The notes beneath the pieces were generated by a model. It searched no databases. It was given only the letters and a program-made list of their open reading frames with translations, and was not told the DNA's origin. From the NCBI RefSeq assembly GCF_015711605.1, contig NZ_JABTEZ010000001.1, positions 1,578,001 through 1,642,000 on the forward strand: a DNA stretch of 64,000 nucleotides, in the 5' to 3' direction. Shown piece by piece: positions 16,960 through 26,487 of the stretch; within the stretch, counting starts at the first letter, position 1, and each line of letters begins with the position of its first letter. The translations under genes were made by a program, and so were the position numbers. Origin of the DNA: Planomonospora sp. ID67723. Its GTDB lineage: Bacteria; Actinomycetota; Actinomycetes; Streptosporangiales; Streptosporangiaceae.

Positions 16960-18363
16960 TCACTCCTCCGGAGGGGTGGGCGTGCTGCGCATGCGCCCGG
17001 ACGGCGGTGCGACGTCGTCATCGTCCGGATACGGCCGGTGCCGCTCCGCAGAGCCCTCCTCGAGATCGGCGGCCTCGGAGCCGTGCGCCGGATCCGGGGA
17101 GTCGGTGAGATCGAGGGTCCGCATCGGCTGAGTGTCGTCGCCGTACCCGGTGACCTCGGCGGGGTTCTCCTGCGCGGGCTCCTGAGCCGCTTCGGGCGCG
17201 GCGTCCCAGGTCTCCACCCGCTCGCTGACCCGGCTCCGGGACTCGGGATCGGGCTTCGGCCCGGCGGCGCGGGGCGGGTGGACGAGCAGGTCACCCCGGC
17301 GGGGCCGGACCAGGTCGCCCCAGCGCACCGGCCTGTCCTGCTCCTCCTGCGTTTCCCCCGTGCCTTCCCCGGCGGCTTCCACGCCGCCTTCCTCCGGGCC
17401 GCCCGGGTCCGAAGAGTGCTCGGGGCCCTCGGCGTCCCGCGGGGCGGTCCACCCGTCGGGGGCGGCGTCCCCGGCCTCCCGCGCGGCGGGTACGGCGGGG
17501 CCGGCGGGCTCTGCGGGTCCCGGAGGTTCAGGGATCTCGTCGACCTCGGGGGTCTCCGGGGCGGGCGTGGGGCCGACCACCGGGACCGCCGGGAGATCGT
17601 GATGGGGTGCGGACTCCATCGGCGGGGCGGAGCGCGGGTCGAGCACGACCTCGGCCGCCGGGTGCCCGGCGACGTGGGCCGGGGCGTCGGGCGCCGTCGC
17701 GTGGGGAGCGGGGGAGCCGGGGGCCGGACGCGCCTGCGGGGAGGTGTCCGGGCGGGCGGGGTATTCGGCGGTGGGCGCCTCGGCCTCGGGGAACGGCACG
17801 ATGTCGCGGCCGTCGTGGCCGTGTCCTCGGCGGCCGTCCCCGTGGCCTGCGGCATGCGCGTCCAGGGCGGTCCGCCGGGTGTGGGCATGCTTGATCAGCA
17901 GCAGCCAGAGCCACAGCGCCACGGTCAGCATCACCCAGGGGGCGACGGCGACCACGACGGCCGCCTGCCGTACGTCCACCGCGACCCGCACGGCCGTGAT
18001 CACCTCGACGGCGGCCGCGGCGGCGAGCAGCAGTGTCAGGACGAGACCCGCCTGCACGCGGACCGGCCAGCGCCCGCCGCGCAGCAGCAGCACGCTGATC
18101 ATCGTGACGACGAGCAGCGCGTCGAAGCCCGCGGGATAGAGGTAGGCCAGGTCGGGCCGGGCCTCGCCGAGGACGGCGAGGGCACGCAGGTTCTCGAAGG
18201 AGAGCACGCACGCCGCCCCGGTGAGGGCGGCCACTCCGATCCCGGCGAGGACGACGCCCGCATGGCGCAGGGCGGTGGCGGCCCGGCCGCGCTCGGCGGG
18301 AGCGGGCGGGGCTGAGGACGGGCGGGAGAGCGAGCCTGCCGCCGCGGGGGATTTCACGTCCAT
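16960..18363 (-). CDS. DUF2637 domain membrane protein
   Basis: 467 residues. The N-terminal half has four hydrophobic segments (about 32-60, 78-92, 98-118, 126-155), the DUF2637 pattern also found in SpdB-type spread proteins of Streptomyces plasmids. The C-terminal 300 residues are disordered, rich in Pro/Ala/Glu and acidic, and have no domain. The ATG 18363 follows AAGG. The gene is divergent from cysS. The function is unknown; the plasmid-spread relationship is only by family. Confidence 0.75.
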   Translation of the reverse strand: MDVKSPAAAGSLSRPSSAPPAPAERGRAATALRHAGVVLAGIGVAALTGAACVLSFENLRALAVLGEARPDLAYLYPAGFDALLVVTMISVLLLRGGRWPVRVQAGLVLTLLLAAAAAVEVITAVRVAVDVRQAAVVVAVAPWVMLTVALWLWLLLIKHAHTRRTALDAHAAGHGDGRRGHGHDGRDIVPFPEAEAPTAEYPARPDTSPQARPAPGSPAPHATAPDAPAHVAGHPAAEVVLDPRSAPPMESAPHHDLPAVPVVGPTPAPETPEVDEIPEPPGPAEPAGPAVPAAREAGDAAPDGWTAPRDAEGPEHSSDPGGPEEGGVEAAGEGTGETQEEQDRPVRWGDLVRPRRGDLLVHPPRAAGPKPDPESRSRVSERVETWDAAPEAAQEPAQENPAEVTGYGDDTQPMRTLDLTDSPDPAHGSEAADLEEGSAERHRPYPDDDDVAPPSGRMRSTPTPPEE

Positions 18364-18540
18364 GGCCTTACGAGCGTACAGAATCGACACCCAGTGTGAT
18401 CGACGGAGCGGGCCTCCGGCGGGGCGAACCGTGCCATCCGGATGTCAGAAGCCCTTTATGCCCCCAAAAGAGAACGCCGGGCGGCTTCAACGTCCGATAA
18501 CCCGGCCTGTTGGGCGGGACAAGGCGTTAGCCTTGCCATC

Positions 18541-19938
18541 GTGAGTCTGCGCCTTTACGACACCAGCACGCGTACGGTCCGCGAGTTCGTTCCGGTCGAG
18601 TCCGGCCGGGCGTCGATCTACCTGTGTGGCGCCACCGTGCAGGCTCCACCGCATATCGGGCACATCCGCTCCGGCGTCAACTTCGACGTGCTCCGGCGGT
18701 GGATGACCCGGTCCGGATACGACGTCACCTTCTGCCGGAACGTCACCGACATCGACGACAAGATCATCCGGGTCGCGGCAGAGGAGGGCGTGCCCTGGTT
18801 CGTGATCGCCGAGCGCAATCAGCGCGCCTTCACCTGGGCCTACCAGGTGCTCGGCTGCCTGCCGCCGACCGTCGAGCCGCGCGCCACGGGCCACGTCCCC
18901 GAGATGATCGAGCTGATGGAGCGGCTGATCGCGGCGGGTCACGCCTACGCCTCCGGCGGGGACGTCTACTTCGACGTCGTCTCCTACGCCGACAAGTACG
19001 GCTCCCTCTCCAACCAGAAGCTGGAGAACATGCGGGCCGCCGGTGACACCGACACCGACTCCACCAAGCGCGACGTGCGCGACTTCGCCCTGTGGAAGGG
19101 GGAGAAGCCAGGCGAGCCGACCTGGCCGACCCCGTGGGGCCGCGGCCGGCCCGGCTGGCACCTGGAGTGCTCCGCCATGGCGACCAAATACCTCGGGGCG
19201 ACCTTCGACATCCACGGCGGCGGAGTCGACCTGATCTTCCCGCACCACGAGAACGAGCTGACGCAGTCGCAGGCGGCCGGCGACGGCTTCGCGCGCTACT
19301 GGATGCACAACGGCATGCTCAAGATCGGCGCGGAGAAGATGAGCAAGTCGCTCGGGAACTCCCTGCTGATCCCCGAGGTCACCAAGAAGGTCCGCCCGGT
19401 CGAGCTCCGCTACTACCTGGCCGCCCCGCACTACCGCTCCTCGATCGACTACTCCGAGGAGGCGCTGTTCGAGGCCGCCGCGGCCTACCAGCGCATCGAG
19501 GGCTTCGTCACCCGGGCCGCCGAAGTGATCCACGACGTGGACGCGCACGCCCCGCTGCCCCAGGCGTTCACCGACGCCCTCGACGACGACCTGGGCACCC
19601 CCCAGGCGCTCGCCGTCGTGCACGAGGTGGTCCGCGAGGGCAACGTCGCCCTCTCGCAGGGCAACAAGGAGCAGGTGGCCCGGCTGCTGGCCGAGACGCA
19701 GAACATGCTCGACGTCCTCGGCCTGGACCCGCGCTCGGAGCAGTGGCGCTCCTCGGGAGGCGACTCCGGCCTGCGCACGACCGTGGACGCCCTGGTCGCC
19801 GTGGCCCTGGAGCAGCGTCAGTCGGCCCGTGCCCGCAAGGACTTCGCCGCCGCCGACGCCATCCGCGACCAGCTCGCCGAGGCCGGGATCGCCGTGGAGG
19901 ACACCCCTCAGGGCCCCCGCTGGGAGCTGTCGAAGTGA
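18541..19938 (+). CDS. cysS: Cysteinyl-tRNA synthetase
   Basis: 465 residues. Class I signatures: HIGH box PHIGHIRSG, zinc ligands (Cys near residue 28, C of [12 protein letters not shown] and HHENE), and KMSKSLGNS. The GTG at 18541 begins at [18 protein letters not shown] ends seven bases upstream, suggesting leaderless translation. rlmB follows, as in Mycobacterium and Streptomyces. Confidence 0.95.
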   Translation: MSLRLYDTSTRTVREFVPVESGRASIYLCGATVQAPPHIGHIRSGVNFDVLRRWMTRSGYDVTFCRNVTDIDDKIIRVAAEEGVPWFVIAERNQRAFTWAYQVLGCLPPTVEPRATGHVPEMIELMERLIAAGHAYASGGDVYFDVVSYADKYGSLSNQKLENMRAAGDTDTDSTKRDVRDFALWKGEKPGEPTWPTPWGRGRPGWHLECSAMATKYLGATFDIHGGGVDLIFPHHENELTQSQAAGDGFARYWMHNGMLKIGAEKMSKSLGNSLLIPEVTKKVRPVELRYYLAAPHYRSSIDYSEEALFEAAAAYQRIEGFVTRAAEVIHDVDAHAPLPQAFTDALDDDLGTPQALAVVHEVVREGNVALSQGNKEQVARLLAETQNMLDVLGLDPRSEQWRSSGGDSGLRTTVDALVAVALEQRQSARARKDFAAADAIRDQLAEAGIAVEDTPQGPRWELSK

Positions 19939-20005
19939 CGGCCGCCGGGCCGCGGCGGATCGCGCGTGGCCCGGCCGTCCGAAAGCAGGCCGTACCCTAG
20001 GGACC

Positions 20006-20974
20006 ATGGCTGGTGGGGGTAGAGGGTCCGGGCGACCCGCGAAGAAGAAGAGTCCGACCAAGGGCACGGGTGGAAACATCCGGCGTGGCCTGGAGGGCAA
20101 GGGGGCGACCCCGCCGGCGCACATGCGGCACTGGTACAAGGACAAGGCGCGCACCGAGCGGATCGAGCGCGAGGAGAAGACCGGCAGGTCCTCCTCCCCG
20201 CGGACCCCGGCTCGCACCCGGCGCAGCGAGGACGGCCCCGAGTACATCGGCGGGCGCAACCCGGTCGTCGAGGCGCTCCGCGCGGGTGTCCCCGCCAGCG
20301 CGCTCTACGTCGCGCAGCGCATCGACAACGACGACCGGGTCAGGGAGTCGATCCGGATCGCCGCCGACCGGGGCATCGCGATGCTGGAGGTCGGGCGGGA
20401 GAAGCTGGACCGGCTGACCGAGGGCGGGGTCCACCAGGGCGTGGCCCTGCAGATCCCCGCCTACGAGTACGCCCACCCCGAGGACCTGGTCCACGCGGCC
20501 CAGGAGGCCGCCGAGGTCCCGCTGATCGTCGCCCTCGACGGCGTCACCGACCCGCGCAACCTCGGCGCCATCGCCCGCTCCGCCACCGCCTTCGGCGCCC
20601 ACGGCCTGGTCGTCCCCTCCCGCCGCTCGGCCGGGGTGACCGCCGGGGCCTGGAAGACCTCCGCGGGCACGCTGGCGAACATGACCGTGGCTCGTGCGGC
20701 CAACCTCACCGCAACCCTGCGGGAGTACCGCGAGGCCGGGCTGTTCGTGATCGGCCTGGACGGCGAGAGCAAGGTCGACATCGGCGACGCCAACCTCCTC
20801 GACGGTCCGCTGGTCGTGGTCGTCGGCTCGGAGGGCAAGGGGCTGTCCCGCCTGGTGCGCGAGGCCTGCGACCTGGTGGTCCGCATCCCCATGCACGCCG
20901 CCGCCGAGTCCCTCAACGCGGGCGTCGCCGCCGGCATCGCCCTGTACGAGGTGGCCCGCCACCGTAAGAGGTAG
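20006..20974 (+). CDS. rlmB: 23S rRNA 2'-O-ribose methyltransferase RlmB (TrmH/SpoU family)
   Basis: 322 residues. Basic Gly/Lys-rich N-terminal extension, substrate-binding domain from IGGRNPVVEALRAGVPA, and the knotted SPOUT motifs DGVTDPRNLGAIARSA, VVVVGSEGKGLSRL and IPMHAAAESLNAGVAAGI. It methylates G2251 (E. coli numbering) of 23S rRNA. TACCCT ends seven bases before the ATG (leaderless). The tRNA-Thr gene follows. Confidence 0.93.
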   Translation: MAGGGRGSGRPAKKKSPTKGTGGNIRRGLEGKGATPPAHMRHWYKDKARTERIEREEKTGRSSSPRTPARTRRSEDGPEYIGGRNPVVEALRAGVPASALYVAQRIDNDDRVRESIRIAADRGIAMLEVGREKLDRLTEGGVHQGVALQIPAYEYAHPEDLVHAAQEAAEVPLIVALDGVTDPRNLGAIARSATAFGAHGLVVPSRRSAGVTAGAWKTSAGTLANMTVARAANLTATLREYREAGLFVIGLDGESKVDIGDANLLDGPLVVVVGSEGKGLSRLVREACDLVVRIPMHAAAESLNAGVAAGIALYEVARHRKR

Positions 20975-21050
20975 GCCCCGTCCGAGGGATCGTCCGCCAT
21001 ACCTCGGTGACGTCAGGGGCTCAGTCCGACTACACTCGTCAGGCAACCAC

Positions 21051-21123
21051 GCCGACGTAGCTCAATCGGCAGAGCATCTGTCTTGTAAACAGAAGGTCAG
21101 GGGTTCGATTCCCCTCGTCGGCT
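21051..21123 (+). tRNA. tRNA-Thr (anticodon TGT)
   Basis: A full cloverleaf: acceptor GCCGACG pairs with CGTCGGC, anticodon arm TCTGT-CTTGTAA-ACAGA with anticodon TGT, and T arm AGGGGTTCGATTCCCCT. CCA is not encoded. Its 3' half is the integration site of the mobile elements downstream; three further partial copies lie at 36053, 40986 and 42940. Confidence 0.96.
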
Positions 21124-21127
21124 CGCA
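21082..21127. repeat. att site copy A (tRNA-Thr 3' half)
   Basis: 46 bases from the anticodon loop through the tRNA end plus CTCGCA are identical to 36053-36098. Because the tRNA stays complete here, this is the left junction. Confidence 0.9.
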
Positions 21128-21132
21128 TGAGA

Positions 21133-21169
21133 AAGGCCCCTGAACAGGCGATACGCCATCAGGGGCCTT
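21133..21169. terminator. Terminator after tRNA-Thr
   Basis: An 11-bp stem AAGGCCCCTGA / TCAGGGGCCTT with a 15-base loop follows the tRNA. The same hairpin follows every att copy in this window, so it is carried with the att site. Confidence 0.85.
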
Positions 21170-21183
21170 CCTGTTTCCGGTGC

Positions 21184-22395
21184 TCAACCGGTGTCCTCGG
21201 AGCCTTTGGGAGCCACTCTGGGAGCCACGGGCGTCTGTCCGCCCAGCAGAGCCCCGGAAATCGCCGTCGTCGCCGCGCGCTTGTCGCCCTCCATCAGATG
21301 GCCGTAGACGTCCTTCGTGATGGCGATGCTTGCGTGCCCGAGGATCTCGGAGACGACGTGCAGGGGAGTGCCCTGGGCGAGCATGAGCGAGGCCCCCGAG
21401 TGCCGCAGCTCGTGCGGATGCCAGTGCCCGAGGCCGGCCTTCTGCGACAGCCGGGAGAACAGGCGCGAGAAGTTGTCCGGGTCCGACGGATTACCGAAGG
21501 TGGTCGGGAAGATCAGCCCATGCTCGGCCCACTCCTGTCCGGCCTGGAGACGCTCTGCGTTGTGCGCGGCCCGGTGCCGCCGGAGCGCGTCGACCAGCTC
21601 CGGAGTCAGGAAGAGCGTACGGCGCGACTTCTTGGTCTTGAGCTCGGAGATCACGAGTCGAGTTCTCCGTTCGGCACCGGGAGCGCGGTTCTTGAGCCGC
21701 TTGACGGCGTGTGTCACCCGCAGGGTTCCGGCATCCGGGTCGAAGCCGTCCCACATCAACCCGAGCGCCTCACCGCGGCGGAGCCCGAAGACCAGCGAGA
21801 GCAGGACGAGCGGTCCCATCCGGTGGCCGTTCACTTGGTTGAGGAGCTTGTGTGCCTGGTCGAGGGTGAGCGTCCGGCCCTCGTCGGCATTGATCCGGGG
21901 CGGCATGGACAGCGCCGCGACGTTCCGCCCGACCAGGCCCTCACGCTCGGCCTGCCCGAGCGCCTTGCGCAGTACGGCCCGCATGTTCCGCACGCTGTTG
22001 GGCTTGTACTTCTCCCGTTTGGCCTGCCAGAGGGCATCGACGTGGGCGACGGTCAGCGCGGTGAGCTTGTGCCGCCCGAGCCCCGGCTTGAGGTGGAGCC
22101 GCACCGTATCCTCATAGTCGTCCAAGGTCGAGTCCGCGATGCTCCCCGGAAGCATGGAAACCCACCGGTCGAGGAACGCACCCACGGTGATCTTGTCGTC
22201 AGGAACGGGAATGCCCTTGGCAATGCCTTCACGGATCTTCCGGATCTTCTCGACGACCTCGGCGCGCGTCTTGCCGGACACCTTCTTGCGGATGCGCTTG
22301 CCGTCCGGCCCGTACCCGAGAGAGATCGCGCCGCGCCACCGGTCGCCGTCCTTGTAGATGGAGTCCTCGTTCTGGCCACGCCTCTTGCCGCTCAT
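21184..22395 (-). CDS. Tyrosine recombinase/integrase
   Basis: 403 residues. N-terminal Arm-type DNA-binding region (DGDRWRGAISLGYGPDGKR), core-binding SAM-like domain about 75-165, and catalytic domain with Arg in LVFGLRRGEALGL, HELRHSGASLM (H-x-x-R), LGHASIAITKDVYGH (H and the Tyr nucleophile). It integrates the element into tRNA-Thr. Its ATG overlaps the excisionase stop by four bases. Its last codons lie only about 15 bases from the terminator of the att site. Confidence 0.93.
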   Translation of the reverse strand: MSGKRRGQNEDSIYKDGDRWRGAISLGYGPDGKRIRKKVSGKTRAEVVEKIRKIREGIAKGIPVPDDKITVGAFLDRWVSMLPGSIADSTLDDYEDTVRLHLKPGLGRHKLTALTVAHVDALWQAKREKYKPNSVRNMRAVLRKALGQAEREGLVGRNVAALSMPPRINADEGRTLTLDQAHKLLNQVNGHRMGPLVLLSLVFGLRRGEALGLMWDGFDPDAGTLRVTHAVKRLKNRAPGAERRTRLVISELKTKKSRRTLFLTPELVDALRRHRAAHNAERLQAGQEWAEHGLIFPTTFGNPSDPDNFSRLFSRLSQKAGLGHWHPHELRHSGASLMLAQGTPLHVVSEILGHASIAITKDVYGHLMEGDKRAATTAISGALLGGQTPVAPRVAPKGSEDTG

Positions 22396-22586
22396 GCCGC
22401 GTTCTCCTCTTCCAGGTGGGTGACGAATTCGATGAGCGCGGCCCGAGGAATCCGGCGGAGCCCGCCGACGCGGACCGAACGGAGAGCGCCCGACCTCATG
22501 AGCGCGTAGACCTTCGTCCGGCCGATACCGAGCAGTTCCGCCGCCTTCTCAGGGCGCAGCAGCAGGGGGCCGAGGTCACTGGTCAT
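22392..22586 (-). CDS. Excisionase / MerR-type HTH (Xis)
   Basis: 64 residues with one winged HTH of the excisionase type: LLRPEKAAELLGIGRTKVYA, RSGALRSVRVGGLRRIPR. It directs excision with the integrase, which it overlaps by four bases (ATGA); it overlaps the rep gene in the same way, so int, xis and rep form one coupled operon. Confidence 0.88.
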   Translation of the reverse strand: MTSDLGPLLLRPEKAAELLGIGRTKVYALMRSGALRSVRVGGLRRIPRAALIEFVTHLEEENAA

Positions 22587-24241
22587 GCGGCCGCCCTCGT
22601 TGCCGAAAGGTCGGGGACGGGTTGGCCGGTGGCTTGCTCTTGCAGGGTCAGGAGGGTTGCGCGCCAGCGCTGGCGTTCGGCGACCATGCGCAGCAGCCGC
22701 AGGGCGAGCGAGGGGACGTCACCGTCTCCGGCCGGGACGGGCTTCCAGAGGTAGCGGTGCGGGTCGGTCGGCTCATCGGGCAGGCCGAGGGCTTCCAGGA
22801 CCCAGGTGCGCCGGTCGCGCTTGTGCTCGGCCAGGGTCTTGTTCGACCACTTGCGGGAGACCAGGACCCGCCGGCCCGGGTAGCCGAGGTGTTCGGGTTT
22901 GTGGGCCTTGCCCCGACACCGGCCCGGCGTCATGCCCGGCTTGGCGCCCTTGGGCTGCACGCCGTAGCGCAGCCAGTTCGGGCAGCTCGGCGAGCAGGGT
23001 TCGTAGCGGAGTGCCTCGATGAGCCGGGCCGCGTGGTCTCGCCGGGCGGAGTCGTCGGCATCGAGGCTCTCGCCGAGGGACTTGGTCAGGTACTTGGACA
23101 GGTAGCGGATGCACTGGTCGGCGTCCGGGGTGCCGGCCAAGACGCCTTGGACGTCGACCTGGTCGCCGAAGCGGAGCACGTGCAGGGGTTCGGCGTCCTC
23201 GTCGGCGTCGAGCCGGTCGAGGGCTTCACCCCAGGTGGGTAGGACTTCCCCGGTGGCCGGGTCGAGGTAGTCGCCGCTCTGCCCGTCCGGGTAGGCCGCA
23301 CCGTCCGGCAGGTCGGCCCGGGGACTCCAGACTGGCAGGTGCTCGCCCGCGAAGCGGACCTCATCGACGGCAGGCCACCACACCTGGTGATAGGTGGCCG
23401 CCGCGATCTGCTTGATCTCCGCGCGGGGCAGGGTGCCGCGGATCGCCATGTGCAGGTGCGGGGCGAGCCGCTTCTGAGGCTCCACGCTCGCGAAGTACTG
23501 CACGTCATAGCCTGCGACGCGGCGAAGGTTCTGCACGAACCGGTCCACGAGCTTGGAGAAGTGCAGGGCATCCCGAGCCGCCCGCCGATAGTCGTAGGTG
23601 GCAGGGTCGACCGGCACACCCTGACCGGCGCGAATCCGGCCGTACGAGGGCAGGGTGAGCGTGATGAACATCGACGGCCGGTAGACCTTCCCGCCCGCTC
23701 CGGGGAAGGCCCGGCCGAGCGTGGTGGGACTCATGGCCCGCTTGGGCAGGTCCGGGGCGTCTTGGCGCCGCCGGGTCGAGCGGGAGCGCTTGGGAGCCGT
23801 ACGGCCGGACAGGGTGCCGCGCATCCCGGCCACACGGATCTCATCATCGATCTCGGCGACCGCCGCATCCCAGTCCGCGACCTCCTCGCCGTCGCGTTCG
23901 GCCCGGTCCCGGTGCGCCTGCACATCGGCCCGGAACCCGATCAGCCAGCGCTGGTCCTCGGTTGAGGGGTCCGGTTCGGCGACCGGCTCGGCCTCCAGGT
24001 GCCAGCCCTCCCGGCACTGCGCTATGCGCAGGTAGCGGTTGCGCTTGGCACACGGCGGGCACTTGGCCTCCCGCGTGGCGCCGCAGGGGACGTTGACGTC
24101 CTCGCTGTGGCCGGTATGGACATCCAGCCGCCGCAATACGATCGGCCGGATGCACACCCCGTTGTGCTTGGCGATCTCCACCGCGACATCCAGCGCCACC
24201 GGCATCCTCTGCCGCTCGGCCCGTGAGTTCGGGACGGTCAT
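22583..24241 (-). CDS. RepSA-type replication initiator
   Basis: 552 residues. The N-terminal part has a Cys cluster (NVPCGATREAKCPPCAKRNR) and the core has the rolling-circle Rep features: MFITLTLPSYGRI, histidine pair in LAPHLHMAIRGTLPR, and YLSKYLTKSLGE with a candidate catalytic Tyr. This is the pattern of pSAM2 RepSA-like proteins. ATG 24241 was chosen because the longer upstream frame runs through the tra gene. It overlaps its neighbours on both sides by four bases. Confidence 0.87.
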   Translation of the reverse strand: MTVPNSRAERQRMPVALDVAVEIAKHNGVCIRPIVLRRLDVHTGHSEDVNVPCGATREAKCPPCAKRNRYLRIAQCREGWHLEAEPVAEPDPSTEDQRWLIGFRADVQAHRDRAERDGEEVADWDAAVAEIDDEIRVAGMRGTLSGRTAPKRSRSTRRRQDAPDLPKRAMSPTTLGRAFPGAGGKVYRPSMFITLTLPSYGRIRAGQGVPVDPATYDYRRAARDALHFSKLVDRFVQNLRRVAGYDVQYFASVEPQKRLAPHLHMAIRGTLPRAEIKQIAAATYHQVWWPAVDEVRFAGEHLPVWSPRADLPDGAAYPDGQSGDYLDPATGEVLPTWGEALDRLDADEDAEPLHVLRFGDQVDVQGVLAGTPDADQCIRYLSKYLTKSLGESLDADDSARRDHAARLIEALRYEPCSPSCPNWLRYGVQPKGAKPGMTPGRCRGKAHKPEHLGYPGRRVLVSRKWSNKTLAEHKRDRRTWVLEALGLPDEPTDPHRYLWKPVPAGDGDVPSLALRLLRMVAERQRWRATLLTLQEQATGQPVPDLSATRAAA

Positions 24242-24441
24242 TCGTTCACCTCCTGCCGGTGCACCTCGGCCAGGTCCGCCCGCAGCCGATACACGCCCGC
24301 GTAGGGGTCGGCGCTGACCGCCACGTGCAGCAGCTCGAAGGCCACCACGCGCTGGGTGCGGCGCGGCCCGAGCAGGGCCAGGATCGGCCGCTCGCAGAGG
24401 CGGGTGATCTCCTCGTCGGTGCCGTAGAAGCAGACCCTCAT
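24238..24441 (-). CDS. Small AICE protein of unknown function
   Basis: 67 residues, starts MRVCFYGTDEEITRLCERP. It lies between tra and rep and overlaps both by four bases (ATGA), so it is surely translated. It has no membrane segment and no known domain. The position matches small genes between transfer and replication genes of AICEs. I do not recognise it. Confidence 0.78.
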   Translation of the reverse strand: MRVCFYGTDEEITRLCERPILALLGPRRTQRVVAFELLHVAVSADPYAGVYRLRADLAEVHRQEVNE

Positions 24442-25850
24442 GCCGCCACCTCCGCGACCATGGCCCGGATATCGGCGTCGCAGACGTAGGCCGCGCGGAC
24501 CCGGATCGGATCGGGCGAGGCTTCCAGCCGTACGTAGCCGACGCCCGCACCCTCATGGGGAACTGGAGAGATGTGATCGGCCAGTGCGCCCCGGTCGCGG
24601 GCGCCATCGCCGAGCACCATGTCCACCTGTTCGGATTCGTCCAGCCGGAGTGCGATCTTGTCGGGGAACAGGTTGCGGACGTTCATGACCTCCTTGCGCG
24701 GGTCCTGCAACGCTGCCATCACCCCGACGCCGACCGCCCGGCCCTGCGTGGTCAGCGTCGCCAGCGCCGCGGAGATGCGCAGCTTCAGGCCCTTGTCGGA
24801 CTGGTAGGCGGTCAGGAACGCCACCTCATCGACCACCACCAGGACGAACGGATCCTCGACGGTGGGGACGTGGTCACGGCGCAGGCCGGCGAAGCGACCG
24901 GCCCGCTCCTGCATGACCGCAACGGCTGCTTCCAGCAGCTCGGCGCACTCGGCGGGAGTCGCGGCGTACCGCGTGCCGAACAGGGACCGGCCGAAGGACA
25001 GTTCCATGCGCTTGGGATCCAGCGCCCAGATCTCCACCAGGCCCGCCCGTAGGGCCGGGAGCAGGCCGCGGATGGCCGACCACAGCACCGAGCCCTTGCC
25101 CGCGCCGGTCGCGCCCGCGATCAGCACGTGGGTACCGTGCACCTTGAGCAACCAGGGCGAGCCGTCCTCACGCTGGCCGATGTGCACCGGCCCCACCGAC
25201 ACCTCATCCGGGACCGGCACCGCAGGAAGCGGCGTGGCGAGTGGATCACGTCGAGGGAAGACCAGATGCAACCGGCCCGCCCGAGCGATCGACACCCGGC
25301 AGGAACGGGCGCCGAAGCCGTGGGCCAGGTGCTCGATGCGGTCGCTCCAGTCCTTGACCGCCTGACCGTGCAGCATCTTCACCGTGACCACGTCGGCCCA
25401 CGAGGTACAGGTGACCGCGACCAGATGCGGGAGGTAGTCCCGGCCGCGTAAGTGACGTCCGAGACCGGAGACGATCATCACCGGTTGCCAGTGCCGCCGG
25501 TAGATCCAGACGAAGCGCCACCAGGCCAGCAGCCGCCAGCCTGCCAGACGCAGGAACGACGGCCGATGAAGAAAACACCAGACCACCAGAGCGGCCACGG
25601 TCCCGGCGACGAGGCCCAGGCCCCAGCGCCAGCCGTACAACCAGGCCAGCGCGCACGGGGCGGCGACGACGGCCGAGGCGATCGGATGCCGCCAGACCAA
25701 CCGGACCAGGCCGGCGACCAGCCGCCAGGCGAAGATGACCAGGGTGACGAACGCGGGAGTGCGGACGACGGCCGGACGGAAGACCACGGCGGTATCAGGG
25801 GTGGTGGAGACGAGGTTCTGCGCCTCGTCCCCGGGCAGTTTCTTGAACAT
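24438..25850 (-). CDS. FtsK/SpoIIIE-type conjugative DNA translocase (TraSA/TraB-like)
   Basis: 470 residues. Two or three N-terminal membrane segments (about 32-55, 57-75, 78-95), then the ATPase domain with Walker A GATGAGKGS and Walker B FVLVVVDEVAFL, and the sensor region GVGVMAALQDP. It would move double-stranded element DNA between mycelial cells, the single-protein transfer system of actinomycetes. It is the first gene of the tra-rep-xis-int operon. Confidence 0.9.
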   Translation of the reverse strand: MFKKLPGDEAQNLVSTTPDTAVVFRPAVVRTPAFVTLVIFAWRLVAGLVRLVWRHPIASAVVAAPCALAWLYGWRWGLGLVAGTVAALVVWCFLHRPSFLRLAGWRLLAWWRFVWIYRRHWQPVMIVSGLGRHLRGRDYLPHLVAVTCTSWADVVTVKMLHGQAVKDWSDRIEHLAHGFGARSCRVSIARAGRLHLVFPRRDPLATPLPAVPVPDEVSVGPVHIGQREDGSPWLLKVHGTHVLIAGATGAGKGSVLWSAIRGLLPALRAGLVEIWALDPKRMELSFGRSLFGTRYAATPAECAELLEAAVAVMQERAGRFAGLRRDHVPTVEDPFVLVVVDEVAFLTAYQSDKGLKLRISAALATLTTQGRAVGVGVMAALQDPRKEVMNVRNLFPDKIALRLDESEQVDMVLGDGARDRGALADHISPVPHEGAGVGYVRLEASPDPIRVRAAYVCDADIRAMVAEVAA

Positions 25851-25891
25851 TAGACTTCAGTTCTCTCTGTGATTGGCATCTGGGGAGACGA

Positions 25892-25924
25892 GGGGCCGCC
25901 GGAAGGACCAGTTCCGGCGGCCCC
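25892..25924. terminator. Hairpin between the Pra-like and tra genes
   Basis: A 13-bp perfect stem GGGGCCGCCGGAA / TTCCGGCGGCCCC with a 7-base loop follows the Pra-like gene stop on the minus strand, 40 bases before tra. It probably makes transcription of tra depend on read-through or on another promoter. Confidence 0.75.
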
Positions 25925-25935
25925 GCTTTGTGTCG

Positions 25936-26361
25936 TCAGGCCGCGATGTCCTTGCCGCCCGGAGCGTGCTTGGCCGGGGCGGTTGAGCGGGGAGTCCGTA
26001 TGGACGTGGCGCGGATGGAGTAGGCCAGGCGGCCGGTGTTCTGGTTGACGTAGGGGGTGACGGTCATGCCGTCGAACTCGACGGGGATGATCGGCAGGCC
26101 GGGCACCGGAGGCGGGGGAACCGGCTGAACCGGGGCGAGGAGCTTGACCGCGATGGTCTTCTGGCTGATCTTCACGGCGGGGTCGGCGTCCATGACGGCG
26201 ACCTGCCAGACGAGTTCTCCGGTGGTCTTGTCCTTGGCGTAGACGGTCCGGCCGTTGGTCGAGGCGTCGAAGTCCTTGACCTGCTCGACCTCGCCGACGA
26301 GGTAGCAGCCGTGCGGGAAGACCTGGTCGAAGCTGACGGGGATGGGTCCTTGCAGGGCCAT
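25936..26361 (-). CDS. Pra-like AICE protein (replication/excision activator type)
   Basis: 141 residues starting MALQGPIPVSFDQVFPHGCY. The sequence LVGEVEQVKDFD, VMDADPAVKISQKTIAVKLL, a Pro-rich hinge and VEFDGMTVTPYVNQNTGRLA belongs to a conserved AICE family that databases name plasmid replication, integration and excision activator, after Pra of pSAM2. AGGAG is upstream. It is the first gene downstream of two operators of the GntR repressor, matching the pSAM2 circuit in which KorSA represses pra. The functional transfer from pSAM2 is an inference. Confidence 0.75.
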   Translation of the reverse strand: MALQGPIPVSFDQVFPHGCYLVGEVEQVKDFDASTNGRTVYAKDKTTGELVWQVAVMDADPAVKISQKTIAVKLLAPVQPVPPPPVPGLPIIPVEFDGMTVTPYVNQNTGRLAYSIRATSIRTPRSTAPAKHAPGGKDIAA

Positions 26362-26400
26362 GAGGAATACTCCTAGCGTGACAGGAATCCTTTTCCATTC

Positions 26401-26418
26401 AACCTGACCTATCAGGTT
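26401..26418. promoter_or_regulatory. GntR/KorSA-like operator 1
   Basis: AACCTGACCTATCAGGTT: 7-bp perfect arms (8 bp with the flanking C/G) around four bases, 39 bases upstream of the Pra-like start. It shares 14 of 18 bases with operator 2 and 15 of 18 with operator 3. Confidence 0.72.
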
Positions 26419-26440
26419 GTCCCATAAAGGTAGGTTCGCC

Positions 26441-26458
26441 AACCTGTCATGTCAAGTT
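26441..26458. promoter_or_regulatory. GntR/KorSA-like operator 2
   Basis: AACCTGTCATGTCAAGTT, spaced exactly 40 bases from operator 1, upstream of the Pra-like gene. An additional inverted pair AGGTT-CGCC-AACCT bridges the two sites. Confidence 0.65.
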
Positions 26459-26487
26459 GGGATATAGAGGAAATTGATTAGGTGGGG